From positions 217,952 to 281,951 of the forward strand of contig ML986629.1 of the NCBI GenBank assembly GCA_010094045.1: DNA of 64,000 nucleotides. The letters are read 5' to 3'. Under the pieces are notes generated by a model. The model searched no databases. It was not told the origin of the DNA and worked only from the letters and a program-made list of their open reading frames with translations. Position numbers and translations under genes: made by a program. This stretch comes from Lojkania enalia (Eukaryota; Ascomycota; Dothideomycetes; Pleosporales). Of the stretch, positions 25,563-35,514 are shown one piece after another. Each line of letters opens with the position of its first letter. The stretch's first letter is position 1.

Positions 25563-27673
25563 ATGAGTCGCTCGGTCAGATCGAATTCGGCGTCGTCGAC
25601 GAACTCATTAGCGGAACCAGGCGCGGCCCAGTTCTTGCATAATTTGAGCCAACAGCAGCTGAACCATCTTACGTACGCTATTCCGGCCGATGATGCGCCT
25701 GAACGGTTCTCCGCTTTCTTGGATACACCGAGGCAGCCGCCGGTGCCAAAGAGATTCACTTTCGATGCGTTGAATGCGGCTACTCGAAGGGAGAGGGAAG
25801 AGAAGGCGGAAGCATTCAGGTTGGAGGAGCTCAAGAAGAGAGGGACGGATGAGATGACGATGGGTAGTACACCTGATATAGATGCTATGTTGGATAAAGT
25901 AGAAAAGGTTAAGGAGGTTGTACACTTCGATTGGAGATTCTATCTCACCGGCCTGGGACTGCTGGTAGTCAATCTTATCGCTGCCTGGGATGCTACGGCT
26001 GTTTCAGTCGCGCTGCCGGTATGTATTCTTCTGGGTTGAACAGCAACCAAAGTACTGAATTTGGAGCAGACAATTGCAATGGCTCTCAAAGGCTCAGCTT
26101 TGCAATCATTCTGGATTGGGACAGCATTTCTTGTCGCTGCTACTATCGTTATCCCACTGTACTCTACTTGTGCAGACATTCTCGGTCGTAAAGTGCCATT
26201 TCTAGCTAGTCTCGGCTTTTTTACAATGGGATCTTTCATCACGGCCATAGTTGGAAGGTTCTCAGTTTTGCTCCTTGGGCGGAGCATTCAAGGTATCGGC
26301 GCTGGTGGGATTTACGTATTGTCAAAGATCATCGTTGAAGATCTTGTTAGCGACACTGATAGGAGGAACTGGCGCATGATTATCGGAACAACGTGAGCTA
26401 GTCCTCTTCCTTTGTATTACTATATTAAAATTGAGCAGCTGGATAGTCGGAATTATCACAGGTCCTATAATCGGTGGTTCTCTGGCCGAAAATGGTAACT
26501 GGAGATGGATTTTCTGGATCAATCTGCCGTTTTGCGGTCTCGCATATCTCATCTTCCCCATTTTTGCGCAAATGAAGCCAGCCTCATCAGGCTTAGTCCT
26601 CCATAAACTTGCGAGAGTCGATTGGGTGGGAAATGTTTTGTTTGCTTGTAGCTTGATAGCGTTCCTGCTTGGTTTGTCCTGGGTAAGTACAAGGACCATT
26701 CTACCTTCATTGGGAAAACGTTTGAATGATCGGGAAATTTGTAACGTTTGATGAGTTCTCAAGAAAAGCTGACGGAAATCGATAGGGTGGGATTACATAC
26801 ATTTGGTCTGACTCGCGGACCGTTTTATCCATTCTGTTCGGCCTAGTCGGTTTCATCCTTTTTCTTGTCTGGTCATACTTCTCACCCTTCACTCCGATCA
26901 TCACCCTTAGTCCATTTCTCAACCTCACAAGCATTGCAACGTACTTCAGCGGACTAGTACAAGGCGCTGTCTCGTTCTCGGCTCTGTACTTCTTACCACT
27001 CTTCTTCCAAGTCTTCAAGCCAACAATCACAATCACCGAATCCGCAATATGGATCTTCCCTTGGACTTTTACATTCTCTGTCTTTACCCTCTTAACCTAC
27101 ATTGTCATCGGCCGTCTATTCAGTTACAGAATGATGGTCTGGGGCGGTTGGGCCTTCCTGGCTCTCGGGACGGGACTTACCACACTTTTCACTCGCACCA
27201 TCGGGACACCGATGTGGATATGCATTGCGCTCTGGTCGGGCGCTGGGCTCGGCATGTTATATCCTTCCATCCACATCGCTTCGCGCATTCCGTCGCCGCT
27301 CCAACTTAAAGATGGCGATGTCAGAGAAGCAATAACGAACTTCACCTTCTTCCAGACGCTGGGTCAAGCACTCGGCGTTGCTGTCGCTGGAATCACATTC
27401 CAGAACGGGCTGTATGATCAGCTCAGAGGGAACGAGCTGTTGCAGCGACTGGCGCTACAGTATGCGAGGGATGCCGTGGCGTATAGTACTGTTGTGAGGG
27501 GCATGGAAGGTGAGACAGGAAGCTTGAGGACCGTGCTTCAAGATGCGTATATTACATCTTTCAAGCATATTTATGTCACCATGGCTGCGCTTGCTGGCGC
27601 CGCGTTTGCCGTCTCATTTCTAATGAGGCCTGTGCCGAAGGAGAGGGATGAAGTAAAGGGCGGGGAGGCGTGA
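25563..27673 (+). CDS. MFS multidrug/toxin exporter, 14-TM DHA2 type
   Basis: Four exons, 25563-26018, 26070-26392, 26439-26682 and 26786-27673, with introns of 51, 46 and 103 nt, give 636 residues. A hydrophilic N-terminus of about 125 residues precedes the first span ('FYLTGLGLLVVNLIAAWDATA'). The loop 2-3 motif appears as 'CADILGRKVP' and the antiporter motif C as 'GIITGPIIGGSLAENGNW' followed by 'RWIFWINLP', both typical of proton-coupled drug exporters. About 14 hydrophobic spans are visible, ending near 'HIYVTMAALAGAAFAVSFLM'. Such carriers sit in the plasma membrane and export toxins, fungicides or secondary metabolites. No biosynthetic core gene is adjacent, so the cargo is unknown. 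Confidence 0.9.
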
Positions 27674-28748
27674 TGGGCTAGTTTGTATTACCTATGTTGT
27701 ATGATCGTACTGGCTTAGCGTACAATTTGCTGCTTTATGGTGTTTGGCCTTGGAACTGGAGTGCTTGGGTCACGGAAGATCTTGAAAGGTAGGGTTTGTG
27801 AGCATTTTCTCGGATGGTATACCCTTTTCTTTCGAGACTATCGTTTACGAACTTAGCGATTAGCTTATGTAGATATGATAGATGATCGTGTTCATACTCG
27901 GAATATTGGATTCAATGTTGTCGTGAGCTTTGTGGGATAACCGGCGCCGCAGGCGAGTTTCTAAGAACTAGCAAAGCGTGCCGAAAGTGCTGCCTTCCCC
28001 GGTTTAGAGAGGACTCTCTACCCTTCATTTGGAAGAAAAAAAAAAAGAAAAGAAAAGAGATCTCCGGATGTCGTCTCTTACAGGATCGTATGTTCAGTTT
28101 AGGGGGGAACGGGGCGAAGGAAGTCGTCAACCCAACTCCGTTGCTCGAAGATAGTTTTACAACAAATGCACATGCAGAATACCAATAGGCTGAATATTAA
28201 GATCTAATGATCCTATTCCCCATTGTATAACGTACGCAATGCTGCAGGTACAAGGCTTTGTTGCGATAGGGGGTTGCCTCTCGCTATCTTCATGCTGGGG
28301 GCGGGCGATCCCCGCCACACCATAGCACCCCTCGCCATGTCCTCGTCTCACAAACGCCATCACATTTCATTTGCACCTAGACTGAATCGGCCATAATTGA
28401 GCAAATTTCAAGATATGCGATAGAACAACATATATGTGCTGCTCATGGCCGGCTCACCCACGTCGCTGCGGTGTAACAAACACGTTATCGTGAGGTGGTT
28501 GGGGCGACCAGCCTCATGTGGCGCTTCAACCACCACATTTTCCTAAGTCAACCACCACGTTTTTAAACTTGAGATAAACGTTTTCGAACATTTCCTGAGC
28601 TCCCCCATTCTTCTATTCCTCTATCTTCTTTCCAATTTTTACCTGGCCGCCGCACTGGCTTCTAAGCTCATCGGCTGGATTGTCGGAGTTCTTAGCCAAT
28701 CAAAAGCAAACATCGCGGAGTAAATTAGCATTGGCAACATAATTCAAA
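27674..28748. promoter_or_regulatory. Intergenic region with paired CAACCACCAC elements upstream of the cell-wall protein gene
   Basis: 1.07 kb. Two direct copies of TCAACCACCAC at 28526-28536 and 28548-28558 are spaced exactly 22 bases, about two helical turns, and a related inverted GTGGTTG lies near 28495-28501. This arrangement 190-250 bases before the start codon of the next gene looks like a transcription-factor site cluster; the factor is unknown. An A/G-rich tract lies at 28035-28058. Confidence 0.35.
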
Positions 28749-30193
28749 ATGCGAGGAGGCTCTTCAATCTGGCTATTGACTATAGCAGCAATATGTGTAT
28801 CGAGTCAAGAATATAGTAATGGGCCTGTTATACCCATCACCATAAACTGTACGTCGTTCGCGCCTTTGTTTCAACATATGCAGAGCTAACTCTACCAGCA
28901 TCTGTCATCTCAATCATACTTCCATACTGGCCTGGCCAATCATCTGCTACTGCACCCTATACGGCTGGCCCTCCAACATCTTCGTCTGAAGAAGAGTCCT
29001 GCCACTCAAAAACTGTGATTCCAGTGCCACCTCCGCTACAGTCTTCGGTTGGATATCCGCCTCTACCTTCTAGCATCTCAACACCACTCTATACGTCGCC
29101 TGTTACATTAGCGAGTTCAATAACCGGAAGCTATGCTGTAACACTACCCCCTTCTTCCTCGCCAAATTCGTATCCAGTGCCTTCGGCATCCTACACTATT
29201 ATCATGCCTCCACCAGCATACTCAAGCCCAGAACCTTATCCCGTACCAGGTTCGTCGGAGAGTGTCGTAGCTCCGCCTCCAGCAAGCTCTATTACTCTTT
29301 CATATCTGAGGCCTTCTACCTATGTACCACCTGTCGAAACAACCTATCCGATCTCTTACTCTGTTCCGTCGGCTTCGGAAACCATAGTAATTCCACCACC
29401 AGTGAGCTCAGCTTCAGTTTCTTATCCAATACTCCCTACCTCAGAGGGCATCATTATATCACCTCCAGTGAGCTCTGGATCTACTTATTCAGTACCGCCA
29501 CCCTCCGAGACTACTGTCATAGTCATCCCACCTCCCGAATCGTCGGTCACCGCAACGTACCCGGCTCCCTCATCAATGGAGACTAGCCCCGTTCTCCCTC
29601 CAGGGATCTCAACAGCTAGTTCCCCCCCAGCCCCATCTCCTTCGGACACAACCATCATCCCACCACTAGCAAGTTCAGGAGCATCATCTATTGTAGCACC
29701 TTCATCAGGACCCAGCGAGTCGTCCGTTGGGTCGCCTTCAATCCCCACATCTGTTCCTCCGGTTCCTACTTCAGAGCCAACCCATTCGGCCCCAAGCACG
29801 CTTCTCACAACAGCCACAGCATCCCCTTCTAAGGTGTCTAGTATCTATTCGTCGGCTACATCCGAGGTTTCGTTGCCTCCCTCAGAAGCTTCGAGCCTTG
29901 TATCAGGCACCACATTCGAAGCATCAAGTCTAGCTTCAGGGACTTCATTGCCGTCGTCGATACCAGCACCAACATCCGAAACCCAATTTAGCTCCACAGC
30001 CACCTCTACCACATCATCCGGCTCTACTACTCTCGTAACCTCAACGTCCGTTTCAGAAAGCCTAACTTCAAGCCCCCAAGATACGGGCGTGCCTCCAGCC
30101 CCGAGTGCGGGTGGCGCCGCTCCAGGTTTCGGTAAAAGCAGGGAGAAGGTATGGTGGCTTTCTTTCCTACTTTCGCTCTTTGCGTTTGCGTAG
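28749..30193 (+). CDS. Secreted Ser/Pro/Thr-rich repeat protein, probably GPI-anchored cell-wall protein
   Basis: Two exons, 28749-28848 and 28899-30193, with a 50-nt intron, give 464 residues. The first exon encodes a signal peptide ('MRGGSSIWLLTIAAICVSSQ'), which the longest single open frame misses. The mature part is composed of degenerate units of about 20 residues built on 'YPVPSAS..IVIPPP.SS', about eight in the first 200 residues, followed by a Ser/Thr-rich stalk. The C-terminus has a small-residue site ('SAGGAAPGFGKS') and a hydrophobic tail ('VWWLSFLLSLFAFA'), the layout of a GPI-attachment signal. Heavy O-mannosylation and a surface location are expected. No enzymatic domain is visible; adhesion or wall structure is a guess. 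Confidence 0.75.
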
Positions 30194-30749
30194 AGTGACG
30201 AAGATGTGTTTATGATTCTTGTATAATGACGTTTACGATACGATATTATAATCCTGGAAGGTTGTGTGAGATATGGGCCCATATATGATATATGATGTGG
30301 GAAGAAATGGAGTTTACGGTCCTTTAAATACAAAAAAAGCACGTAGCATCATTCCTAAAGGTCGTGTAGTGACGAAGTAAGGAATGAAATATCGTTTGAT
30401 GAAAACCATAAAGAGGGTTGCCTCAATTAGCAAATTGGTATGGCACTATTAGTAATAAATATATTTCAGTACTCTAGAACGTATTTAGAATCGTTATGGC
30501 TTTTAGTTGAAGCGATCTATATTGTGTTTACCAAACTACTAATATGTCCGGTCTACCTGGATTGGGAGAGTTCATGAAGAGCAAATTAAAGCGTACACGG
30601 ATAGGTGCATAGCTTAGCATCGTGCTATATTGCGTTGTAGACTACAAAGATTTGATTAACTAGAGACTAGATGACAATGCGCCGCTGCTATGCATAGATT
30701 TAGGTGAGGATAAGTCTAGTAGGGTCGAAGGTGGCTTATGTGGAATAGT
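30194..30749. other. Intergenic region
   Basis: 3' side of the cell-wall protein gene followed by about 500 bases of mildly AT-rich DNA. No feature recognised. Confidence 0.4.
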
Positions 30750-31230
30750 AAAGGGGGCATTACAAGATCTCTGTCGACTTTGGGGAATCGCGATAATTTT
30801 TTGCTTTAGCAGAAGCTATCTGCAGATACTAGGATATGTAATGAACAAAAATTTATATTTTATCAAGATCAAGTGGCAGCTAGGCGATCTCCTTGCGCAT
30901 AAAACCTTTTTGAGAATTCTGTTTAGGAATGGCTTAGGGTCTTTTATGACGGCTTCAACAATTGGTTCTCAACTGAAATGCATGAGCTCAAGCGAAAGGA
31001 CTATGACGCTAACAATCCAAAGATCTATTCGGTTTAGAATAATGAGCAAATTGACGAGAACGAATATAACCGAAAGACATTTGAAGAGGCCAAAGGATAT
31101 AGTGGGGCCAGATGCTGTCAAACAATCAGCTGGCCAGGCTGCGATTGAAGGTAGTACGAAGACGTAAGAGGGAGTTTGAGGGAACTCGCTTCTGTACTTA
31201 GCAATGTTACTCGTAGTGAGGGAAACTTCT
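30750..31230 (+). pseudogene. Broken gene of unknown family with premature stops at likely Gln/Arg codons
   Basis: One plus-strand frame keeps protein-like text for about 155 codons ('FYDGFNNWFSTEMHELKRKD', 'ENEYNRKTFEEAKGYSGARC', 'YEDVRGSLRELASVLSNV') but is cut by stops at 30807 (TAG), 30900 (TAA), 30924 (TAG), 31035 (TAG), 31146 (TGA) and 31152 (TAG). Each is one C-to-T step from a Gln or Arg codon, which is the RIP signature. The true ends are unclear and an upstream exon may exist. I do not recognise the family. Base composition is only mildly AT-rich, so the damage is light compared with the right end of the window. Confidence 0.55.
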
Positions 31231-31639
31231 GACTTCCTACCTATTCACTACATGGCGTCGCCTTCCCTCAATAGTATTGGAATGCGAACGAAGTCCCCGT
31301 CAACGCGCACGCTTCTCCGCAAATTATATTCTTAATGCTAACAAGAGTCGTTATTATTAACATATGCTTAGCACTTTCTGTCGCGTACATCAGGCAAAGT
31401 TCTGAACGCGCCAAAATTCTGATTGACGTCTATTTTAACACTCACATTCATCATCACCCAAATACTTCTGTATAGCATCTTCCCTACACGACTCGGAGTG
31501 CTGTTGGTATATCAAACCTACAAAAGTCTATCTAACTCTCATTGATCCCTCAAGCCCTCTACAATCTCGCACTCCGTAAAACAATTGAATACGGTATGAT
31601 GGTATGCCTTGCGTCAGCCCAATTGCAGTTAACATTACC

Positions 31640-32100
31640 GAATTCCTTTTGAAACAGAATCCAGCATACTGCCATCCGAGCTGAGACCGATGATTCAGAG
31701 CAGCGAGGAGTGCACTACCTTGAATTCAGTAATGTACTGGCGCACTTTATTTTCGAGCACACAATCCCGGTCCGGACCCCGGTACTGCGGAAATTCCATG
31801 GTGATGAATTCATGGCTATGCAGCAATTACCACGGGGCTGGGACCGCTTCTGGTCGCTGTAATAGGAATGTCATGTGGCTAAAAGATTTAAATCATTATC
31901 TATCTGCACGTTTTAATTGGAGATGCTCGGTTTGACGTTGTACAGAACACGACTTTGGCGTTCGTGCCGCGCTTGGGGTAACAAGTACATGAAACTTCGC
32001 GACATATTCTCCATTTGGAAGTGGTTGATAAGAAAACTCCCATGCATATGCGCGCAGCTCCCGGACGACGCGTGTCCAAGTCATACATGGAAAAGACGGT
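31640..32100 (+). pseudogene. Possible decayed coding stretch, unidentified
   Basis: After an acceptor-like 'gaaacag' the plus strand reads protein-like text ('TDDSEQRGVHYLEFSNVLAH', 'FHGDEFMAMQQLPRGWDRFW') to about 31861. Similar text reappears further on in another frame to about 32096 ('FDVVQNTTLAFVPRLG', then a TAA, then 'HETSRHILHLEVVDKKTP'). The opposite strand also has an open frame at 31896-32147 with no family features. An inactivated gene broken by a stop and a frameshift is the simplest reading, but a chance pattern cannot be excluded. Confidence 0.25.
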
Positions 32101-32300
32101 AAATCATTCGGATTAAGAAATTTACCCGGAACGGGGGATGATCGCACCGCTTGAAGACACTCTACTCCCAGTATATATCTACAGCTTTCAATACTAATCC
32201 CTGTATCGCCGAGCTAAGCAACTACATGCCAGCATCTATATATTTGAAGCTTGGGTCATCCATTCAGAGTGACCACGACTTCCTCTTAGTGACCAAGAAA

Positions 32301-33337
32301 ATGAAGCTTATTTTTGTATTTACTGCCTTTGCAATAGGACAATCCTTTGCCAAATCAGAATGCCCCGTGTCGAAGTGGAAGAGTCCAGGGCGGAATGACG
32401 GTATGATTACAACAATTCCCATCGAACGTTGCTAAAAGACTAATCTTATAGAAAGTGCGAGGCCCCTGTCCTATGCTGAATACGCTCGCGAATCACGGCT
32501 ATCTGCCACATGATGGCAAAGATATCACGCGAAATAGGACAGCGTGTGCGCTAAATACTGCTTTGAACATTAGTGTAGAGTTCGGAAAGTTCCTCTTTGA
32601 CTTTGCGGTTATGACCAATCCAACACCAAATGCGACAACTTTCTCCCTCGACCACCTCATTCGCCACAACATCTTGGAGCATGATGCAAGTTTGAGGTAT
32701 GTCTTAGCCTCCTTTCGTCTCAACTAAATGACCGCTGCCAGATTATTATTTGAACACCTAAACGCGTTTCTAACTTCTTAAATCTTACTACTATTGGATA
32801 GCGATGAACTAACTCTGGGCTTATAGTCGTGCGGACTTTTACTTCGGGGGTGACGCTCATTCCTTCAACCAAACGGTTTTTGATGAGACGAGATCATACT
32901 GGAAGGGACCAATCATCAATTTACAAATGGCAGCTGATTCGCGTTTGGCACGTCTCATTACCTCGAACGCCACCAACCCAAATTACACTTTAAGTGATCT
33001 TGGTTCAACTTTCAGTATTGGGGAGACAGCAGCATATATCCTAATGCTCGGTAACCCAAAGTCCGGAACGGTCCGCAAGGCCTTGGTCGAGTACCTTTTC
33101 GGTAAGTTTCTTGTTTTATTAAGGCTATATATTGCATTGCGCTAATATGTCCTCTTCTCAACAGAAAATGAACGGCTGCCTACTAAACTAGGTTGGGTTC
33201 CGTCACCAACCGCTATTGGACAATCAGACCTTTCTAGTATGATGGAAAGAGTCGTGAATAAAACTGGAGTAACCCCGGAAGAGGCAGCCAAAATACTTAA
33301 GCGAGCTGATCTGCATTCCGGCCAGGCTTTTGTTTAA
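32301..33337 (+). CDS. Secreted heme-thiolate peroxidase (chloroperoxidase / unspecific peroxygenase family)
   Basis: Four exons, 32301-32400, 32456-32696, 32827-33101 and 33165-33337, give 262 residues, the size of short family members. A signal peptide covers about residues 1-18 ('MKLIFVFTAFAIGQSFA'). The proximal heme motif PCPMLNTLANHGYLP follows the first splice joint and supplies the thiolate Cys. The distal region reads 'ILEHDASLSR' with the E-H-D triad, then 'ADFYFGGDAHSFNQTVFDET'. Family enzymes use hydrogen peroxide to halogenate or hydroxylate organic substrates outside the cell. Several N-glycosylation sequons (NRT, NAT, NQT) fit secretion. The neighbouring downstream gene is a wreck, but this one is intact. 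Confidence 0.92.
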
Positions 33338-34533
33338 TAAGTCGAACAGAATATGGGAACTGTATGAGCAGTGTGGCGTTGGAAAAACACAACGAGATGG
33401 ATGAAATAGCTACAGCTGCGTAACAAAGCATGCATAATGATAGAAGACCTCCATCTCGCTCCTGGTGGCCCTAGGCATATATAGTCATACTTTTTAAGCT
33501 CCTAGCTATAGATCAGGCAATGGTACCGAGTACATCCAAACCTGATACATTTTCCTCTCATAATCGATATGGTTACCTCTGAAGGATAATATGCATTCAT
33601 AAACATATGTCATAAACCTCTCAATAAAAGTTCCATTTGGATCCTATGCATAGTCTGATGGATGTACGATAATTGAGGCTAATCTTATTTCACAATCGCC
33701 GAATATTAGGTCTCAGTGGTCGAGATTCAAAGCCTACTGGGAAGTAGGGCAGGACTAAGTCCATGGTTCGCTTAGAAATACTCCTAAAGTCGTATTTCGG
33801 AGTTGCATGAACCGCTATACTGTCAGCAGTTTTCTCAGATTCTAGGATAGGGGATTTTTGTTCTGTTCCTACCGAATTTCTGTGGCACACGAAGACTCCA
33901 CAGGGTAGCTGAATCTAAATTAAATTTCTAATTCTACGAACTTCATTTCTAAAAGTGTATGCCAAGGTTATTCTAGTCGACATACGTGATCCGTAGCTTC
34001 GCCATATAGAATTGTTTAGTGCGCATATCTTCATTGATAAATAACAAGATATTTATTCCTGAGGCTCAATTGACAAAATCGTTTCCCGGCCCTCCAGCTC
34101 TACTCCTCAAGTAACGACTATAGCTCACAGAATTGCTAATAGTAGCTTTCTTGGTGAGTTTTAGTATTACTCATCACAGGTTAACTTCTAGAAATTATTA
34201 ATGGACGATATGCCAAATTGTACTCAAGCTTCCTTTGTTGTTGTAGAGCAAGGATGACTAGTTTTTCTATGATCGTCTTGGAACTCGCGCTGAACTGTGC
34301 GGTGACTATGCTCGAGAATGTTGTAGAATACAACCAGAGCTTCTTACCAACAGTGTACCAGGATTATTCAGCAGTCTAGTGAACCTCTAACCGTGATGAA
34401 TTGGATGAAGAGGAAACACTATATGAATATATAGGTGTTTAGAAGCTGCATAGAAATCCTGCTATTAAAATTAGTGATTGAAAGAACCTAGTCAGAGAAC
34501 ACCTCAACCACTTACGTACTTTTAGCTATCACA
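33338..34533. other. AT-rich intergenic region
   Basis: 1.2 kb, AT-rich, without a recognisable gene. Short frames such as 33690-33890 (-) look like chance or relic sequence. It includes the promoter region of the broken beta-propeller gene. Confidence 0.4.
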
Positions 34534-35514
34534 ATGCATTTCAACACGTCCATGATCGTATGGTTTCTTCTTCTTTTGCACACATCCATCCAGATCTCCT
34601 TTCCAAAAACGATATATAAATTTTCTAACCCGACCTAGACTGAAAACATTTGAACAACACGCAACAAATCCATTTTTGTAAGTATGGTTAAACGACCAGA
34701 ACTCTACAAAATCCGTCCTTACGCTTAGCCTTTACCATTGTCGCTCATCTACTCATTCTTAAACGCAAATCTAGTATATGGGATTTCTGAGTTCCCCGCC
34801 TGATGTTTTCGCTGCCATCACAGCAAATTACTCCGCAACGACTATAGGCGTCCCCGGTAGCTACAGCATTTGGAGAGTCGACTTGCAAAGTAGAATTGGT
34901 GCTTCTTCAGTTCCAAGATTGTGGATATTCCTTAGGGAAAGTTGCTCACTGGCATGGCTGCTTTGAACAAGTATACTCTTCTCATTTCTGATTCCACGAC
35001 GGGAAAAGTCTACAAGCCCGATATACGCGCTCGCAAATATGCCGTAACTTTTGGAGACCAGAATATGAAACCCGCGCCTTGTGCACCCCTACCCAACATT
35101 GGTATTAATGGGATAAGAGTCACAGGCCGATACCTGTATTATGTGAACACCTTTGCCAACACTCTCACACGCGTTAAGGTGAACCTGGAGAAACGTCTTA
35201 CCGTCGAGGATTTTCATATTATCACTACGAAACTTAGTATGACTGATGACCTTGATGTCATAAATGATGGTACCATGTTTGCGATAGATGCTTGGTAGAA
35301 TTCTACGAGCAGGGTAGAGATGAGCGGTATAGTTGAAGTCATCGCTCAGGGATCGAATTTCTCGACGATTGCGGGCGGGGTGGGTGCTGCGTTAGGAAGG
35401 ACTTGGAAGGACAGAGACATTGTGTGCATGAGCACAAATGGTGGTGGACTTACTAGTCCCGTTAATAGAACATTTACGGAAGAGGTGAAAGCGGTCGCCA
35501 TCCTGATCAAATGA
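34534..35514 (+). pseudogene. SMP-30/gluconolactonase-like secreted beta-propeller gene, inactivated
   Basis: Starts with ATG and a hydrophobic leader ('MIVWFLLLLHTSIQ'), then 'FPKTIYKFSNPT' followed by stops at 34636 (TAG) and 34651 (TGA). A gtaagt donor at 34678 and an acceptor near 34774 bracket a likely intron. The body is well preserved: 'LLTGMAALNKYTLLISDSTT', 'GINGIRVTGRYLYYVNTFAN', 'WKDRDIVCMSTNGG'. Further lesions are a frame change near 34905-34925, a TAG at 34933 and a TAG at 35296. The stop at 34933 fits Gln to stop and the others fit Trp, Arg or Gln to stop, as in RIP. The family comprises secreted six-bladed propellers often found near secondary-metabolite genes. Recent inactivation is inferred from the good remaining sequence. 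Confidence 0.7.
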
